NCBI RefSeq assembly: GCF_028863665.1
Contig: NZ_JARBFX010000012.1
Location: forward strand, 1 to 64,000
Origin: Aquabacter sediminis
Lineage (GTDB): Bacteria; Pseudomonadota; Alphaproteobacteria; Rhizobiales; Xanthobacteraceae
Reading direction: 5' to 3'
Length of the DNA: 64,000 bases
Shown here: piece after piece, positions 16,875 to 24,287 of the stretch
Position numbering within the stretch: the first letter of the stretch is position 1
Layout of the letters: every line of letters begins with the position of its first letter
Position numbers and translations under genes: made by a program
Notes under the pieces: model-generated
The model's database searches: none
What the model saw: only the letters and a program-made list of their open reading frames with translations
Told to the model about the DNA's origin: nothing

Positions 16875-19411
16875 GAAGAGGGCCGCTCTTTGGGAGGAAG
16901 TGCTGGGGCCACGGGAAAGATCGGCGGTATGATATCGCGGGCGGCTGGAAAGAGGGCGCCACGGGATCGGGCCACGGTTTCAAAGGCAAGGCATACGGCT
17001 CGGTCGCGGGACTGGGGCGAGCATCCCGCCACCGGAACTCCGCGTCGGCTGAGTGCCGCCAGGGTGCCCACCATGGACTCCAGCATGGGACCCGCGGAAA
17101 GGTCGACCACCGCGAAACGACACGCGCCCATGGCCAGGGCCGCCTCGGCGTCGTCCGAAGAAGCGGCGGCGAAGACGGTGGCCGCCTCCCGCGCAGCCTC
17201 TGCAAAGCGCCGGCGCACGTCGCCGGCAGGGCAGACATGGAGCATGGGGGGCTTCGGAGCGCCCATGCCAAGGCGCAGGGCAAGTGCGGCAAGCCGCTGC
17301 GGGTCTGGCGGCATGTCGAACCAGTCGGCGATGGGAAGAACCCGCGTGCCGTCCGAGACGATGCTGTCCGCGTCTGGCGAGCCCAGCAGCAGGAGCGGCG
17401 TCAGACGGGTGCGCTCCGCCCGGCGCAAGGTTCGCACCAGGCCAATCCCGTCCCGGTCCCGCAAATTTGGCGCCAGCAGGATCACGCCATAGTTCCGCAA
17501 CGCTGCCCGGCCTTCCGCTTCTGCGGCTGTGCCGGCCACATCGATGCCCAGTCCGAGGGCCTCAAGCTCCCTCGCCACCGCCTGCGCCCGGATGGCGTCG
17601 CTGTCCACCACCAGCAGCGCGGTTGCCGCTGAGGTGGCGTCGGATGTGCGAAGCGGCACGCGGGCCGGCAGGTCCACATGGAAAGTGGTGCCCACCCCCT
17701 CCTCGGTCTCGAAGGAGACCCGGCCATTGTGATGGTCCACGATCTCCTTGACGATGGCTAGCCCGAGGCCTGTTCCTCCGCGTTGCCGGGTGTCCGAATT
17801 GTCGGCCTGGGCGAAGCGGGTGAACATGCTGGAGCGGAAAGATGGGGGAATGCCCGTTCCGTGGTCCTGCACCGACGTGCGAACGGTGTCCTCCCCCCGG
17901 TCCACCTTCACGTCGACGACGCTCTCCGGCGCTGAGAACTTCACCGCGTTGGAGATGAGATTGGTCAGCACCTGGATCAGGCGATCGTGGTCCCCCACAA
18001 GCGAGGTGTCGAGGTCTGTGACCACCAGATTGAGGCGCACGTCGTGTTGGGCGGCAAAGCCGAGATTCTGTTCCACCGCCTCGCGCGCCACATCCGCCAT
18101 CGAGACCGGCTCGCGGGCGAATGTGAGGGCGGAGGACTGCATCTTCTGAATGTCGAGAATGTCGTTGATCAGTCGCACCAACCGGCGGCTGTTCTGGTGG
18201 GCGATGGTCACGAGCCGCTTTGCGGTTTCCGGGAGCGGGCCCGCGGCGCCGCCGTCCAGCAGGCCGAGCGAGCCGGAGATGGAGGTGAGCGGCGTGCGCA
18301 GTTCGTGGCTGACCGTCGACACGAACTCGTTCTTGGCGATGTCTGCGCGCTTGCGCTCCGTGACGTCATGGAGAATGGCCACGAGGCGGTTCCCGTCGCT
18401 GGCGCGCATCTGGCCCACCGCCACATCGATGGGAAAGCTGGAGCCGTCCTTCCTGCGTCCGGTGAATTCGGCTGCATGGCCTCCGCCGGCGGCATTTGCC
18501 TCCAGCAGCCGCAAGGCATCGCCAGGCTCGGCCTCCGCCGCCAGGGCGAACAGATCCGAGACCGGGCGCTCGCTCAGTTCTTCCTCGGTCCAGCCGAACA
18601 TCCGTGTGGTGGCGGGATTGCTGGTCTCGATGCGGCCGGAACTGCCGATGGTGACGATGGCGTCCATGGCACTTGCCAGGATGGCGCGGTGGCGGGCGAG
18701 GGTATCAGCGAGCGCAAGTTCCGCCCGACGGCGGCCCAACAGATGGGCGATGATGACGAGGGACGATCCGGCCACCACGGCAATGGCGGCCGCGAGCATC
18801 AGAAGGACCGTCTGGCGGGTGCGCTGGCTCGCCACCCGCACCTCATAGGTGCGCCGCTCAATGGCGGCGACCTCTTCCCGCGAGATGTCGGACACGGTGG
18901 AGCGGATTTCGTCCATCAGCGACTTGCCGCGCCGTGTCTCCATGACGCTGGCGGCCGAGATGCTGCCGGAGGCGTTCCGGCTGGCCACCATGTCACGCAG
19001 CAGCCGCATCTCCTCCTCGGCGAAGCGGGCGAGCTCCTTCAGCGCCACCGCATGTTGCGGACGCTCCACCGCCAGTCGGGCGAGGGAGGCGATCTCATCG
19101 GCGATGACGGAGCGTGTGCGCGCCAAAGGAGCGAGAAACTCCTCCCGTCCCGTGATCACATAGCCAAGCGTGCCGCTCTCAGCCTGCAGGAGGTCCTCAT
19201 AGATGCTCTGGAGATTGTCGCGGATGGAAGAGGAGTAAAGCAGGTCTTCGCGCAGATGGTTGCCGGCGGCGAACTCCTTGAAGGTGGCAAAGCCCACCGC
19301 GAGGACGATGGTGACCGCCACGAAGGCGGCAAGGACCGTGACCACAGCAACGCGCCGGATGCCCCTTCGGTGCCTGCGCCGCTCAAAACGCGGCTGCGCC
19401 TTACCGGACAT
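16871..19411 (-). CDS. Sensor histidine kinase with CHASE3, PAS and two receiver-like domains
   Basis: An 846-residue inner-membrane kinase. TM1 lies at about 21-42, a CHASE3-type periplasmic helical domain at about 43-200, TM2 at about 200-224 (LLMLAAAIAVVAGSSLVIIA), and a PAS domain at about 235-350 ending in ILHDVTERKRA. HisKA has its phosphorylated His in FVSTVSHELRTPL (His369); HATPase_c has LTNLISNAVKFS, QDHGTGIPPSF and GGTGLGLAIVKEI. Two C-terminal receiver-like domains follow; the first has VILLAPNLRD where a phosphoacceptor Asp is expected. ATG 19411 follows GGAAAGG by eight bases; the frame is open 32 codons further upstream. The partner regulator follows with a four-base overlap. 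Confidence 0.92.
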   Translation of the reverse strand: MSGKAQPRFERRRHRRGIRRVAVVTVLAAFVAVTIVLAVGFATFKEFAAGNHLREDLLYSSSIRDNLQSIYEDLLQAESGTLGYVITGREEFLAPLARTRSVIADEIASLARLAVERPQHAVALKELARFAEEEMRLLRDMVASRNASGSISAASVMETRRGKSLMDEIRSTVSDISREEVAAIERRTYEVRVASQRTRQTVLLMLAAAIAVVAGSSLVIIAHLLGRRRAELALADTLARHRAILASAMDAIVTIGSSGRIETSNPATTRMFGWTEEELSERPVSDLFALAAEAEPGDALRLLEANAAGGGHAAEFTGRRKDGSSFPIDVAVGQMRASDGNRLVAILHDVTERKRADIAKNEFVSTVSHELRTPLTSISGSLGLLDGGAAGPLPETAKRLVTIAHQNSRRLVRLINDILDIQKMQSSALTFAREPVSMADVAREAVEQNLGFAAQHDVRLNLVVTDLDTSLVGDHDRLIQVLTNLISNAVKFSAPESVVDVKVDRGEDTVRTSVQDHGTGIPPSFRSSMFTRFAQADNSDTRQRGGTGLGLAIVKEIVDHHNGRVSFETEEGVGTTFHVDLPARVPLRTSDATSAATALLVVDSDAIRAQAVARELEALGLGIDVAGTAAEAEGRAALRNYGVILLAPNLRDRDGIGLVRTLRRAERTRLTPLLLLGSPDADSIVSDGTRVLPIADWFDMPPDPQRLAALALRLGMGAPKPPMLHVCPAGDVRRRFAEAAREAATVFAAASSDDAEAALAMGACRFAVVDLSAGPMLESMVGTLAALSRRGVPVAGCSPQSRDRAVCLAFETVARSRGALFPAARDIIPPIFPVAPALPPKERPSS

Positions 19412-19546
19412 CCGAACGACCTTTCCAATCGCCTTCAGGGACCGCGTGCTTCCCGCCCTTGGCCCATGGGGCGCAGGCGTGCGCGGTGGAGGGAGAGCAG
19501 ACGGCATCCTGCCATCTGCCCCTCTGCCAAGCCAACCAGCAAATGG

Positions 19547-20335
19547 TCAAGCCCCAGCTGAATGAAGAGCAGTGGGAGAGGTCTCGCTCTGGGGCGCCAG
19601 CCACATGTCGAGGAAACGGGTCAGCCAGCGGCAGATTGCGGGGTCATAGCGGGACCAGCCCTCCAAATGGGCCTCGCCAGGCTGAGCCCCGGGCAGGCCC
19701 AGCTTCTCCGCCCCGCGTGTTGTCCAGCGGCACATCATTTCGTGGGTGACTTCGGGGTGGAACTGGATGCCGTATGCGCAGCGACCATGGCGAAACGCTT
19801 GGTTCGGGAACACATCGCCGCAGGCGAGCAACTCCGCGCCGGACGGCAGGTCGAAGCCCTCGGAGTGCCAATGATAGACGTGGGTGGGCCAGGGCAGGAC
19901 GCCTTCGGTAGCCTTGGTGGGACGCACCGGATAATAGCCGATCTCGCTCAGGCCCTCTCCGTGTCGTGCCACCCGTGCTCCCAGCTGCACCGCCATGAGC
20001 TGTGCTCCAAGGCACACGCCGAGCAGGGGCTTGTCCTCGCCCATGACCATGCCCACGAAGTCGATCTCACGCCGGATCCACGGATGCGCATCGTTCGCGC
20101 TCATGGGACCGCCGAACACGACGGCTCCCGAATGTCCGTCCATATTGGCAGGCAAATCATCGCCGAGGGCGGGGCGGCGCACGTCCAGCTCATAGCCCCT
20201 CTGTTCGAGCCGCAGCCCGATCCGTCCAGGGGTCGAATGCGCCTGGTGCAAGATGATCAGGATGCGTTCGCGGCGGGTGGCCGGAGCAGGATCGATCCCG
20301 CTGCTCCACCCCTCGTCACTGCTCCGTCTGTCCAC
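19547..20335 (-). CDS. Class I glutamine amidotransferase-like protein
   Basis: A protein of about 262 residues with the GMP-synthase-type glutaminase fold. The catalytic Cys is in PLLGVCLGAQLMA and the His and Glu in YGIQFHPEVTHE, so the triad is complete. The fold begins at RILIILHQAHSTPG. No ATG lies close to that point; GTG 20335, inside the end of the TerB-like gene, is the best start, which gives a 20-base overlap and suggests translational coupling. Stand-alone members act on small amines or peptides; the substrate here is unknown. Confidence 0.85.
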   Translation of the reverse strand: MDRRSSDEGWSSGIDPAPATRRERILIILHQAHSTPGRIGLRLEQRGYELDVRRPALGDDLPANMDGHSGAVVFGGPMSANDAHPWIRREIDFVGMVMGEDKPLLGVCLGAQLMAVQLGARVARHGEGLSEIGYYPVRPTKATEGVLPWPTHVYHWHSEGFDLPSGAELLACGDVFPNQAFRHGRCAYGIQFHPEVTHEMMCRWTTRGAEKLGLPGAQPGEAHLEGWSRYDPAICRWLTRFLDMWLAPQSETSPTALHSAGA

Positions 20336-20798
20336 CTTCCGTCTCCGCCTCCTCGCGGACCTCGCGCCGGATCTGGACGCGCTCCCTGGACCCCACATGC
20401 AAGAGTTCTGCCGCCCGCCAAACCAGGTTGTCCTCGAACTCGGTGAGACCCCCGTCGGCATAGGCGACTTCGAACATCATCTCCACCACGCGGCGACGGC
20501 CTTCGTCGTCAAGGGCGCGGTTCAGGATGCTCGTGAAGGCATAAAGATCGACGGCTTCCGCGTCCCGAGCGATGGCAAGCTCTACGAGCGCTTCCGTGTG
20601 CGCTTCGTCCAGGTCGAAACGGGACGAAAGGATGCGCTTGACGATCGCGCTCTCCGCGTCGGTCACAGCTCCATCAATGGACATCACATGGACCAGCAGA
20701 ACCGCCGCGGCCAGCCGATAGTCGTTTTCCGCAAAGGCTGCAGCGTCCCGGTGGCCTCCGGTGATCTCTGAGATGAAGTCGGACAGAACGCGGAACAT
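20316..20798 (-). CDS. TerB-like (tellurite resistance/COG4103) protein
   Basis: A 160-residue all-helical cytosolic protein of the TerB type. It carries two acidic motifs, HVMSIDGAVTDAE (about 40-52) and VAYADGGLTEFE (about 113-124), which in this fold coordinate metal ions. Stand-alone TerB proteins are common in Alphaproteobacteria and have no firm function. ATG 20798 follows GAGGGGAAG. It sits first in a pair with the amidotransferase gene, which overlaps its end. No other ter genes are nearby. Confidence 0.8.
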   Translation of the reverse strand: MFRVLSDFISEITGGHRDAAAFAENDYRLAAAVLLVHVMSIDGAVTDAESAIVKRILSSRFDLDEAHTEALVELAIARDAEAVDLYAFTSILNRALDDEGRRRVVEMMFEVAYADGGLTEFEDNLVWRAAELLHVGSRERVQIRREVREEAETEGGQTEQ

Positions 20799-20927
20799 GG
20801 CTTCCCCTCGGGCCTCACACCCCTTGTGGTGCCTGAAGCCCACGTCGGGAACAAGGCGAAGCTGCAAGCACAGCTTCCGCGAGGTTAAATTCTGCGCGAG
20901 GTGTGGCGCTGGGGCTGCGATTTTCAA

Positions 20928-21227
20928 TCATTGGTTCGGTTGCTTGGGAGCCGGCAGGCGCGAGCGGTAGTCGCCGTTGATGCGGGTGGTCGAATCCCCC
21001 TCGCCCGGGCGCGTGGGCGGCGGGGGCGGCGGCACGAGGTTCTGGCGCGGCGCTGGAGGAGTCACCACAGGCGGCTGCACGATGATCACCGGTGGTGGTG
21101 GTGTCGTCTTTGTCTGCCCCGAGGCGGGGCAAATGCCCAAAGTGACGGCAGCCAGCACAAGTGCGCCGGACGTCGCCATGCGCCACTTAGGTGAAGAAAG
21201 CCTCGCTGCGTCGAACCTCGCCATCAT
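20928..21227 (-). CDS. Small secreted proline-rich protein, function unknown
   Basis: A 99-residue protein with a signal peptide at about 1-38 (hydrophobic core ATSGALVLAAVTLGICPASG). The mature part is dominated by PPPPVIIVQPPVVTPPAP and VPPPPPPTRPGEGD, so it is probably extended and periplasmic. AGGAG sits six bases before ATG 21227. I do not recognise a family. It lies on the edge of the stress-response region but has no clear EcfG-type promoter. Confidence 0.65.
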   Translation of the reverse strand: MMARFDAARLSSPKWRMATSGALVLAAVTLGICPASGQTKTTPPPPVIIVQPPVVTPPAPRQNLVPPPPPPTRPGEGDSTTRINGDYRSRLPAPKQPNQ

Positions 21228-21420
21228 TCTGTCTCCTAGACGCGCGTGGGAACCGTGTGCTGTCCCGAACGCTTAATGGCTCGGAGGCGCGACTGCGCTC
21301 ACTGCCATCGCTGTCATCGCCATCGATAACACCGCTTCAGGCTTATGTGGGACAGAGACTTCCGCATTCAAGGACACCGAAGCCCGATCGTTGATCGCGA
21401 TACTACCGCAAAGGAAATCA

Positions 21421-21445
21421 GGAACAAAAACGGCGGCTTCGTGTT
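21421..21445 (+). promoter_or_regulatory. Possible EcfG-type promoter, variant -10, before PRC-barrel gene
   Basis: GGAAC (21421-21425), then 16 bases, then TGTTT (from 21442). The -10 differs from CGTT at one base, so this is weaker than the other sites in the locus. It lies about 65 bases before the gene at 21509. Confidence 0.45.
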
Positions 21446-21508
21446 TAAGCCATGTAATCGATCGCAGCGCGCCGCTCGGACGCGACGCTGCTAACGAGGG
21501 AGTTACGC

Positions 21509-22081
21509 ATGAAGAAAGAATTGTTGTCCGCTGCCGCCGTGGCCATGATGCTGACCGCTCCGGCTTTCGCTCAATCTTCTGCCCCCACCACCACCCCCTC
21601 CAGCCCTGCGCCGTCTGCCACTACGCCTGCGCCCACTTCGCCCTCCGGGACGACGGCTCCGACGACCAGTGGCTCTGCGGCGATGACCACGGGCGGGAAC
21701 ACGGCCTTCATTTCGGAGCAGATGCAGGAACAGTGGCTCGCATCCAACCTGATCGGCACCAAGGTGCGCGGCGCGGGTGACGAGTCCGTCGGCGAGATCA
21801 ATGACGTCCTCCTCGACCGCAATGGCAACGTTATCGGCGCGGTGATCGGCGTGGGCGGCTTCCTGGGGATGGGTGAGAAGGACGTCGCCGTGCCCTTCAA
21901 CCAGCTCCAGATGGTGCGCAATTCCGACGGTGATCGGGTCGTCCTGAACAAGTCCAAGGATGAGCTGAAGAACGCGCCCACCTTCAAGGAAATGACGCGT
22001 AGCGGTACGGGTACCGCCACGGGTACTACCGGTGCCACCGGCACCACCAGCCCGGCTGGCGCTCCGGCGACCACGCGGTAA
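21509..22081 (+). CDS. Secreted PRC-barrel domain protein
   Basis: A 190-residue protein. A signal peptide covers about 1-22 (ending TAPAFAQ), a Ser/Thr/Pro/Ala linker about 23-62, a PRC-barrel at about 70-150 (NLIGTKVRGAGDESVGEIND, DVAVPFNQLQMV), and a Thr/Gly/Ala-rich tail. PRC-barrel proteins of this periplasmic type are common stress-induced proteins in rhizobia. GAGGGAG precedes ATG 21509. A possible EcfG-type promoter lies upstream and a strong terminator follows, so it is a single-gene unit. Confidence 0.85.
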   Translation: MKKELLSAAAVAMMLTAPAFAQSSAPTTTPSSPAPSATTPAPTSPSGTTAPTTSGSAAMTTGGNTAFISEQMQEQWLASNLIGTKVRGAGDESVGEINDVLLDRNGNVIGAVIGVGGFLGMGEKDVAVPFNQLQMVRNSDGDRVVLNKSKDELKNAPTFKEMTRSGTGTATGTTGATGTTSPAGAPATTR

Positions 22082-22106
22082 TCCTATCCTCAGCGCATAG
22101 AGGCTC

Positions 22107-22137
22107 AGCCCCCGTCGCACCAGCGGCGGGGGCTTTT
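22107..22137 (+). terminator. Intrinsic terminator after PRC-barrel gene
   Basis: Arms AGCCCCCG (22107-22114) and CGGGGGCT (22127-22134) are followed by TTTT. Confidence 0.85.
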
Positions 22138-22333
22138 GCGCGTGGGCATCATGCCGCTTCGCTATAACGCTGCCCCAATTTCACTTTAAGGATGAGGACG
22201 TCTCCGTGGGCCCTAGGCTGTAGCTGCTTCCGGGCTCGTGCGACGTGGTGTTCAGGAGAGGGTCCCTCTTGCGAGGCGACAAAGACCGAGCTGTCGCTGC
22301 ACTCGCATCGGGCGGGAGCAGAGAGAAGGGGGC

Positions 22334-22720
22334 GTGCCATTGGAGACGTCCAGGAGGAAAGTTCTTCTGGTAGAGGATGAGCCCTTCGTTGCGCTCGTGG
22401 CTCAGCAAATACTGGAGGACGAGGGCTTTGACGTGCATGTGGCAGCCTCCGGCGCCGATGCGATGGCCATCGTAAAGGGACTGGGGTCGAGCATCCGTGC
22501 TGCCCTGGTGGATTTCGGCCTACCCGACATGCGAGGGGACGCCCTGGTGGAACAATTGCGGGCCATTTTGCCAAGCCTTAGCGTGGTCGTGGCGAGCGGC
22601 TACGGGACGGATGAGTTGAGAGCGTTGTTTCGCGACCAGCCGAACGTTGGCATCGTCTCCAAGCCCTATGATGGAGACACGTTGATCACGGCTCTACGCC
22701 GCGCCGATCCAAGTTTTTGA
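22334..22720 (+). CDS. Single-domain response regulator
   Basis: A 128-residue receiver. The acidic pair is in LLVEDEPFVAL, the phosphoacceptor Asp in AALVDFGLPDMRGD (about residue 58), and the conserved Lys in VSKPYDGDTL. There is no output domain. GTG 22334 was chosen because GAGAAGGGG precedes it and the family begins a few residues before KVLLVEDE; TTG 22340 is an alternative. Its place near phyR suggests a link to the stress network, where single-domain receivers are known to modulate kinases, but that is an inference. Confidence 0.85.
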   Translation: MPLETSRRKVLLVEDEPFVALVAQQILEDEGFDVHVAASGADAMAIVKGLGSSIRAALVDFGLPDMRGDALVEQLRAILPSLSVVVASGYGTDELRALFRDQPNVGIVSKPYDGDTLITALRRADPSF

Positions 22721-22789
22721 TGGGTTTAGAGCCCCCGACAGGTCTCGCCTGGGCGCTTCGTCCAAGGCCACCTCACACGCCGAACACAA

Positions 22790-22828
22790 AAAAGGCGGCC
22801 CCGGGATCCCGGAGCCGCCCTTTCTTTT
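22790..22828. terminator. Bidirectional terminator between response regulator and DUF883-like gene
   Basis: Arms GGCGGC (22794-22799) and GCCGCC (22814-22819), with an inner CCGGGATCCCGG, are flanked by A-run and T-rich sequence, so it works on both strands for the convergent genes. Confidence 0.85.
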
Positions 22829-22841
22829 TGAATACAGGCAA

Positions 22842-23159
22842 TCAACGGCGCAGGAGCAGTTGTCCCAAAACGAAACCGACACCTGCCGCGATAGCGATGG
22901 AGGTCACAGGCTGCGCCTGGATGGAGTGCCGAAGAGTCAGATATTGGTCTTCCGCCCAATCGGTCACTTCGCCCATCGCCACCTCGGCCTCCGATGTCGC
23001 GCCTCGCACCCCATCACGGGCGGTCTTTCCGAGGGTTTCAGTGAGTTGCGAGAGGTCCGCCTTCAGAGCGGCGAGATCGCTCCGCAGTTCGGCGAGGGCA
23101 TCACTGGGCTTGCCGGCTTCATTGGGGTCGGCGGTAAAGCCGGACGGATTATCCACCAT
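22842..23159 (-). CDS. DUF883-like (ElaB/YqjD) membrane-anchored protein
   Basis: A 105-residue protein. A helical coiled-coil stretch covers about 20-80 (LAELRSDLAALKADLSQLTE) and a C-terminal membrane helix about 85-102 (VTSIAIAAGVGFVLGQLLL) ends in RR. This layout matches the ElaB/YqjD/DUF883 family, small inner-membrane proteins linked to stationary phase and ribosome binding in E. coli. ATG 23159 has GGAGAG six bases upstream; ATG 23174 lacks a good site. It lies 60 bases downstream of phyR in the same direction and may be read from the phyR promoter. Confidence 0.8.
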   Translation of the reverse strand: MVDNPSGFTADPNEAGKPSDALAELRSDLAALKADLSQLTETLGKTARDGVRGATSEAEVAMGEVTDWAEDQYLTLRHSIQAQPVTSIAIAAGVGFVLGQLLLRR

Positions 23160-23219
23160 GTTGCATCTCTCCATTGCGCCCGCCAGGGCTGGCGGGCTGT
23201 TTGTGTGAGCGCCTCCGAC

Positions 23220-24011
23220 TCAGGCGATGCGGCGGGCGGGTTCGGGATTGGAACGCGCGCCGTGAAAGAAGAGCGCCTGCGCAATGGTCGCCTTCACGGT
23301 CTCGCCGAGGAACGGCTTGGTGATGAGGTAGGTCGGCTCCGGACGCTCGCCCGTCAGGAGGCGGTCGGGGAAGGCAGTGATGAAAATGACCGGTACATCG
23401 AAGCTGCGCAGGATGTCCGTCACGGCATCAATGCCTGAAGACCCGTCGGCCAGCTGGATATCGGCCAATACCAGGCCGAAATTGCCCAGCTCGGCCAGTT
23501 CCAGCGCCTTGGTGTGGGTCGGGGCAACGCCCACCACCTCATGACCGATGTCGGTGACCAGCGTCTTCAGATCGAGAGCGATGACCCACTCATCCTCAAT
23601 GATGAGTACGTTGGTCTTCAACTGGGCGTCGATCTCGGCCTGAGCGGCCACCACCTGAGTCTCCACCTGCTCGATGGTGCCGGACAGAATGGAGGCAGCT
23701 TCTGCAAAGGAAAAGCCTTCCATGGCGGTGAGGAGCAACGCGACGCGAGAACTCGCGTCCAATTTTTGAAGGCGCTCGTCGGCCTTATTGCCGGTGCTGC
23801 CATCCGCTGCCTGGTCGCGCGACCACACCTCGTGGCACGCCTTGTAGAGCGCGACGCGCGGCGACAGGGACGTGTCGAGGGTGATGCCGCCATCGATGGC
23901 GGACTGAAGGGTGCGCTGGACCAGGGCATCTCCCGCCTGCTGGCTTCCCAGCAGGGCGCGGGCGTATCGCCGCAAAAGAGGAAGCTGCTTAATGAGCTGC
24001 TGCTGAAACAT
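23220..24011 (-). CDS. phyR: PhyR, response regulator of the general stress response
   Basis: A 263-residue protein with the defining PhyR layout: a sigma-factor-like N-terminal domain (about 1-125, from LLRRYARALLGSQQAGDALV) fused to a receiver (about 134-250). The receiver has the acidic pair IIEDEW (140-141), phosphoacceptor Asp184 in VLADIQLADG, Thr212 in FITAF and Lys232 in TKPF. When phosphorylated, PhyR binds the anti-sigma factor NepR and frees EcfG. ATG 24011 follows GAGAGAG. A textbook EcfG promoter lies 30 bases upstream, so it is autoregulated. The divergent neighbour is a HisKA_2 sensor-like protein. Confidence 0.96.
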   Translation of the reverse strand: MFQQQLIKQLPLLRRYARALLGSQQAGDALVQRTLQSAIDGGITLDTSLSPRVALYKACHEVWSRDQAADGSTGNKADERLQKLDASSRVALLLTAMEGFSFAEAASILSGTIEQVETQVVAAQAEIDAQLKTNVLIIEDEWVIALDLKTLVTDIGHEVVGVAPTHTKALELAELGNFGLVLADIQLADGSSGIDAVTDILRSFDVPVIFITAFPDRLLTGERPEPTYLITKPFLGETVKATIAQALFFHGARSNPEPARRIA

Positions 24012-24040
24012 GCTCTCTCGCCTCGAAGGAAGTCACTAGG

Positions 24041-24066
24041 AACGCGCGGAATGCCATATTGGTTCC
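24041..24066 (-). promoter_or_regulatory. EcfG-type promoter of phyR
   Basis: On the minus strand GGAACC (24066-24061), 16 bases, CGTT (24044-24041). This is the consensus of alphaproteobacterial general-stress promoters. The predicted start gives a leader of about 23 bases. Confidence 0.85.
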
Positions 24067-24074
24067 GCTGGCAT

Positions 24075-24100
24075 GGAACCCAAGGCAAGCGATTGGCATT
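24075..24100 (+). promoter_or_regulatory. Degenerate EcfG-like promoter toward the sensor gene
   Basis: GGAACC (24075-24080), 16 bases, CATT (24097-24100). The -35 is perfect; the -10 has one mismatch to CGTT. It points to the sensor-like gene at 24288 and lies back to back with the phyR promoter. Confidence 0.35.
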
Positions 24101-24287
24101 ATAGGCGCGATACAGTTTGGTTGAAGTCCTTGACGAGGTCCTTAGGGCGACGACGCTTGGTGTCGATCCTGATCCGGTGCTGCGGGGGCAGCCTTGGCGA
24201 TGGGGCGGCTCCGTAGAGGGACGATTTTGCGGTGAGGATGCCAGGTCTGCGAATTCGGTGGGGGAATGTGGTGGTTCGGAGCCTGGA

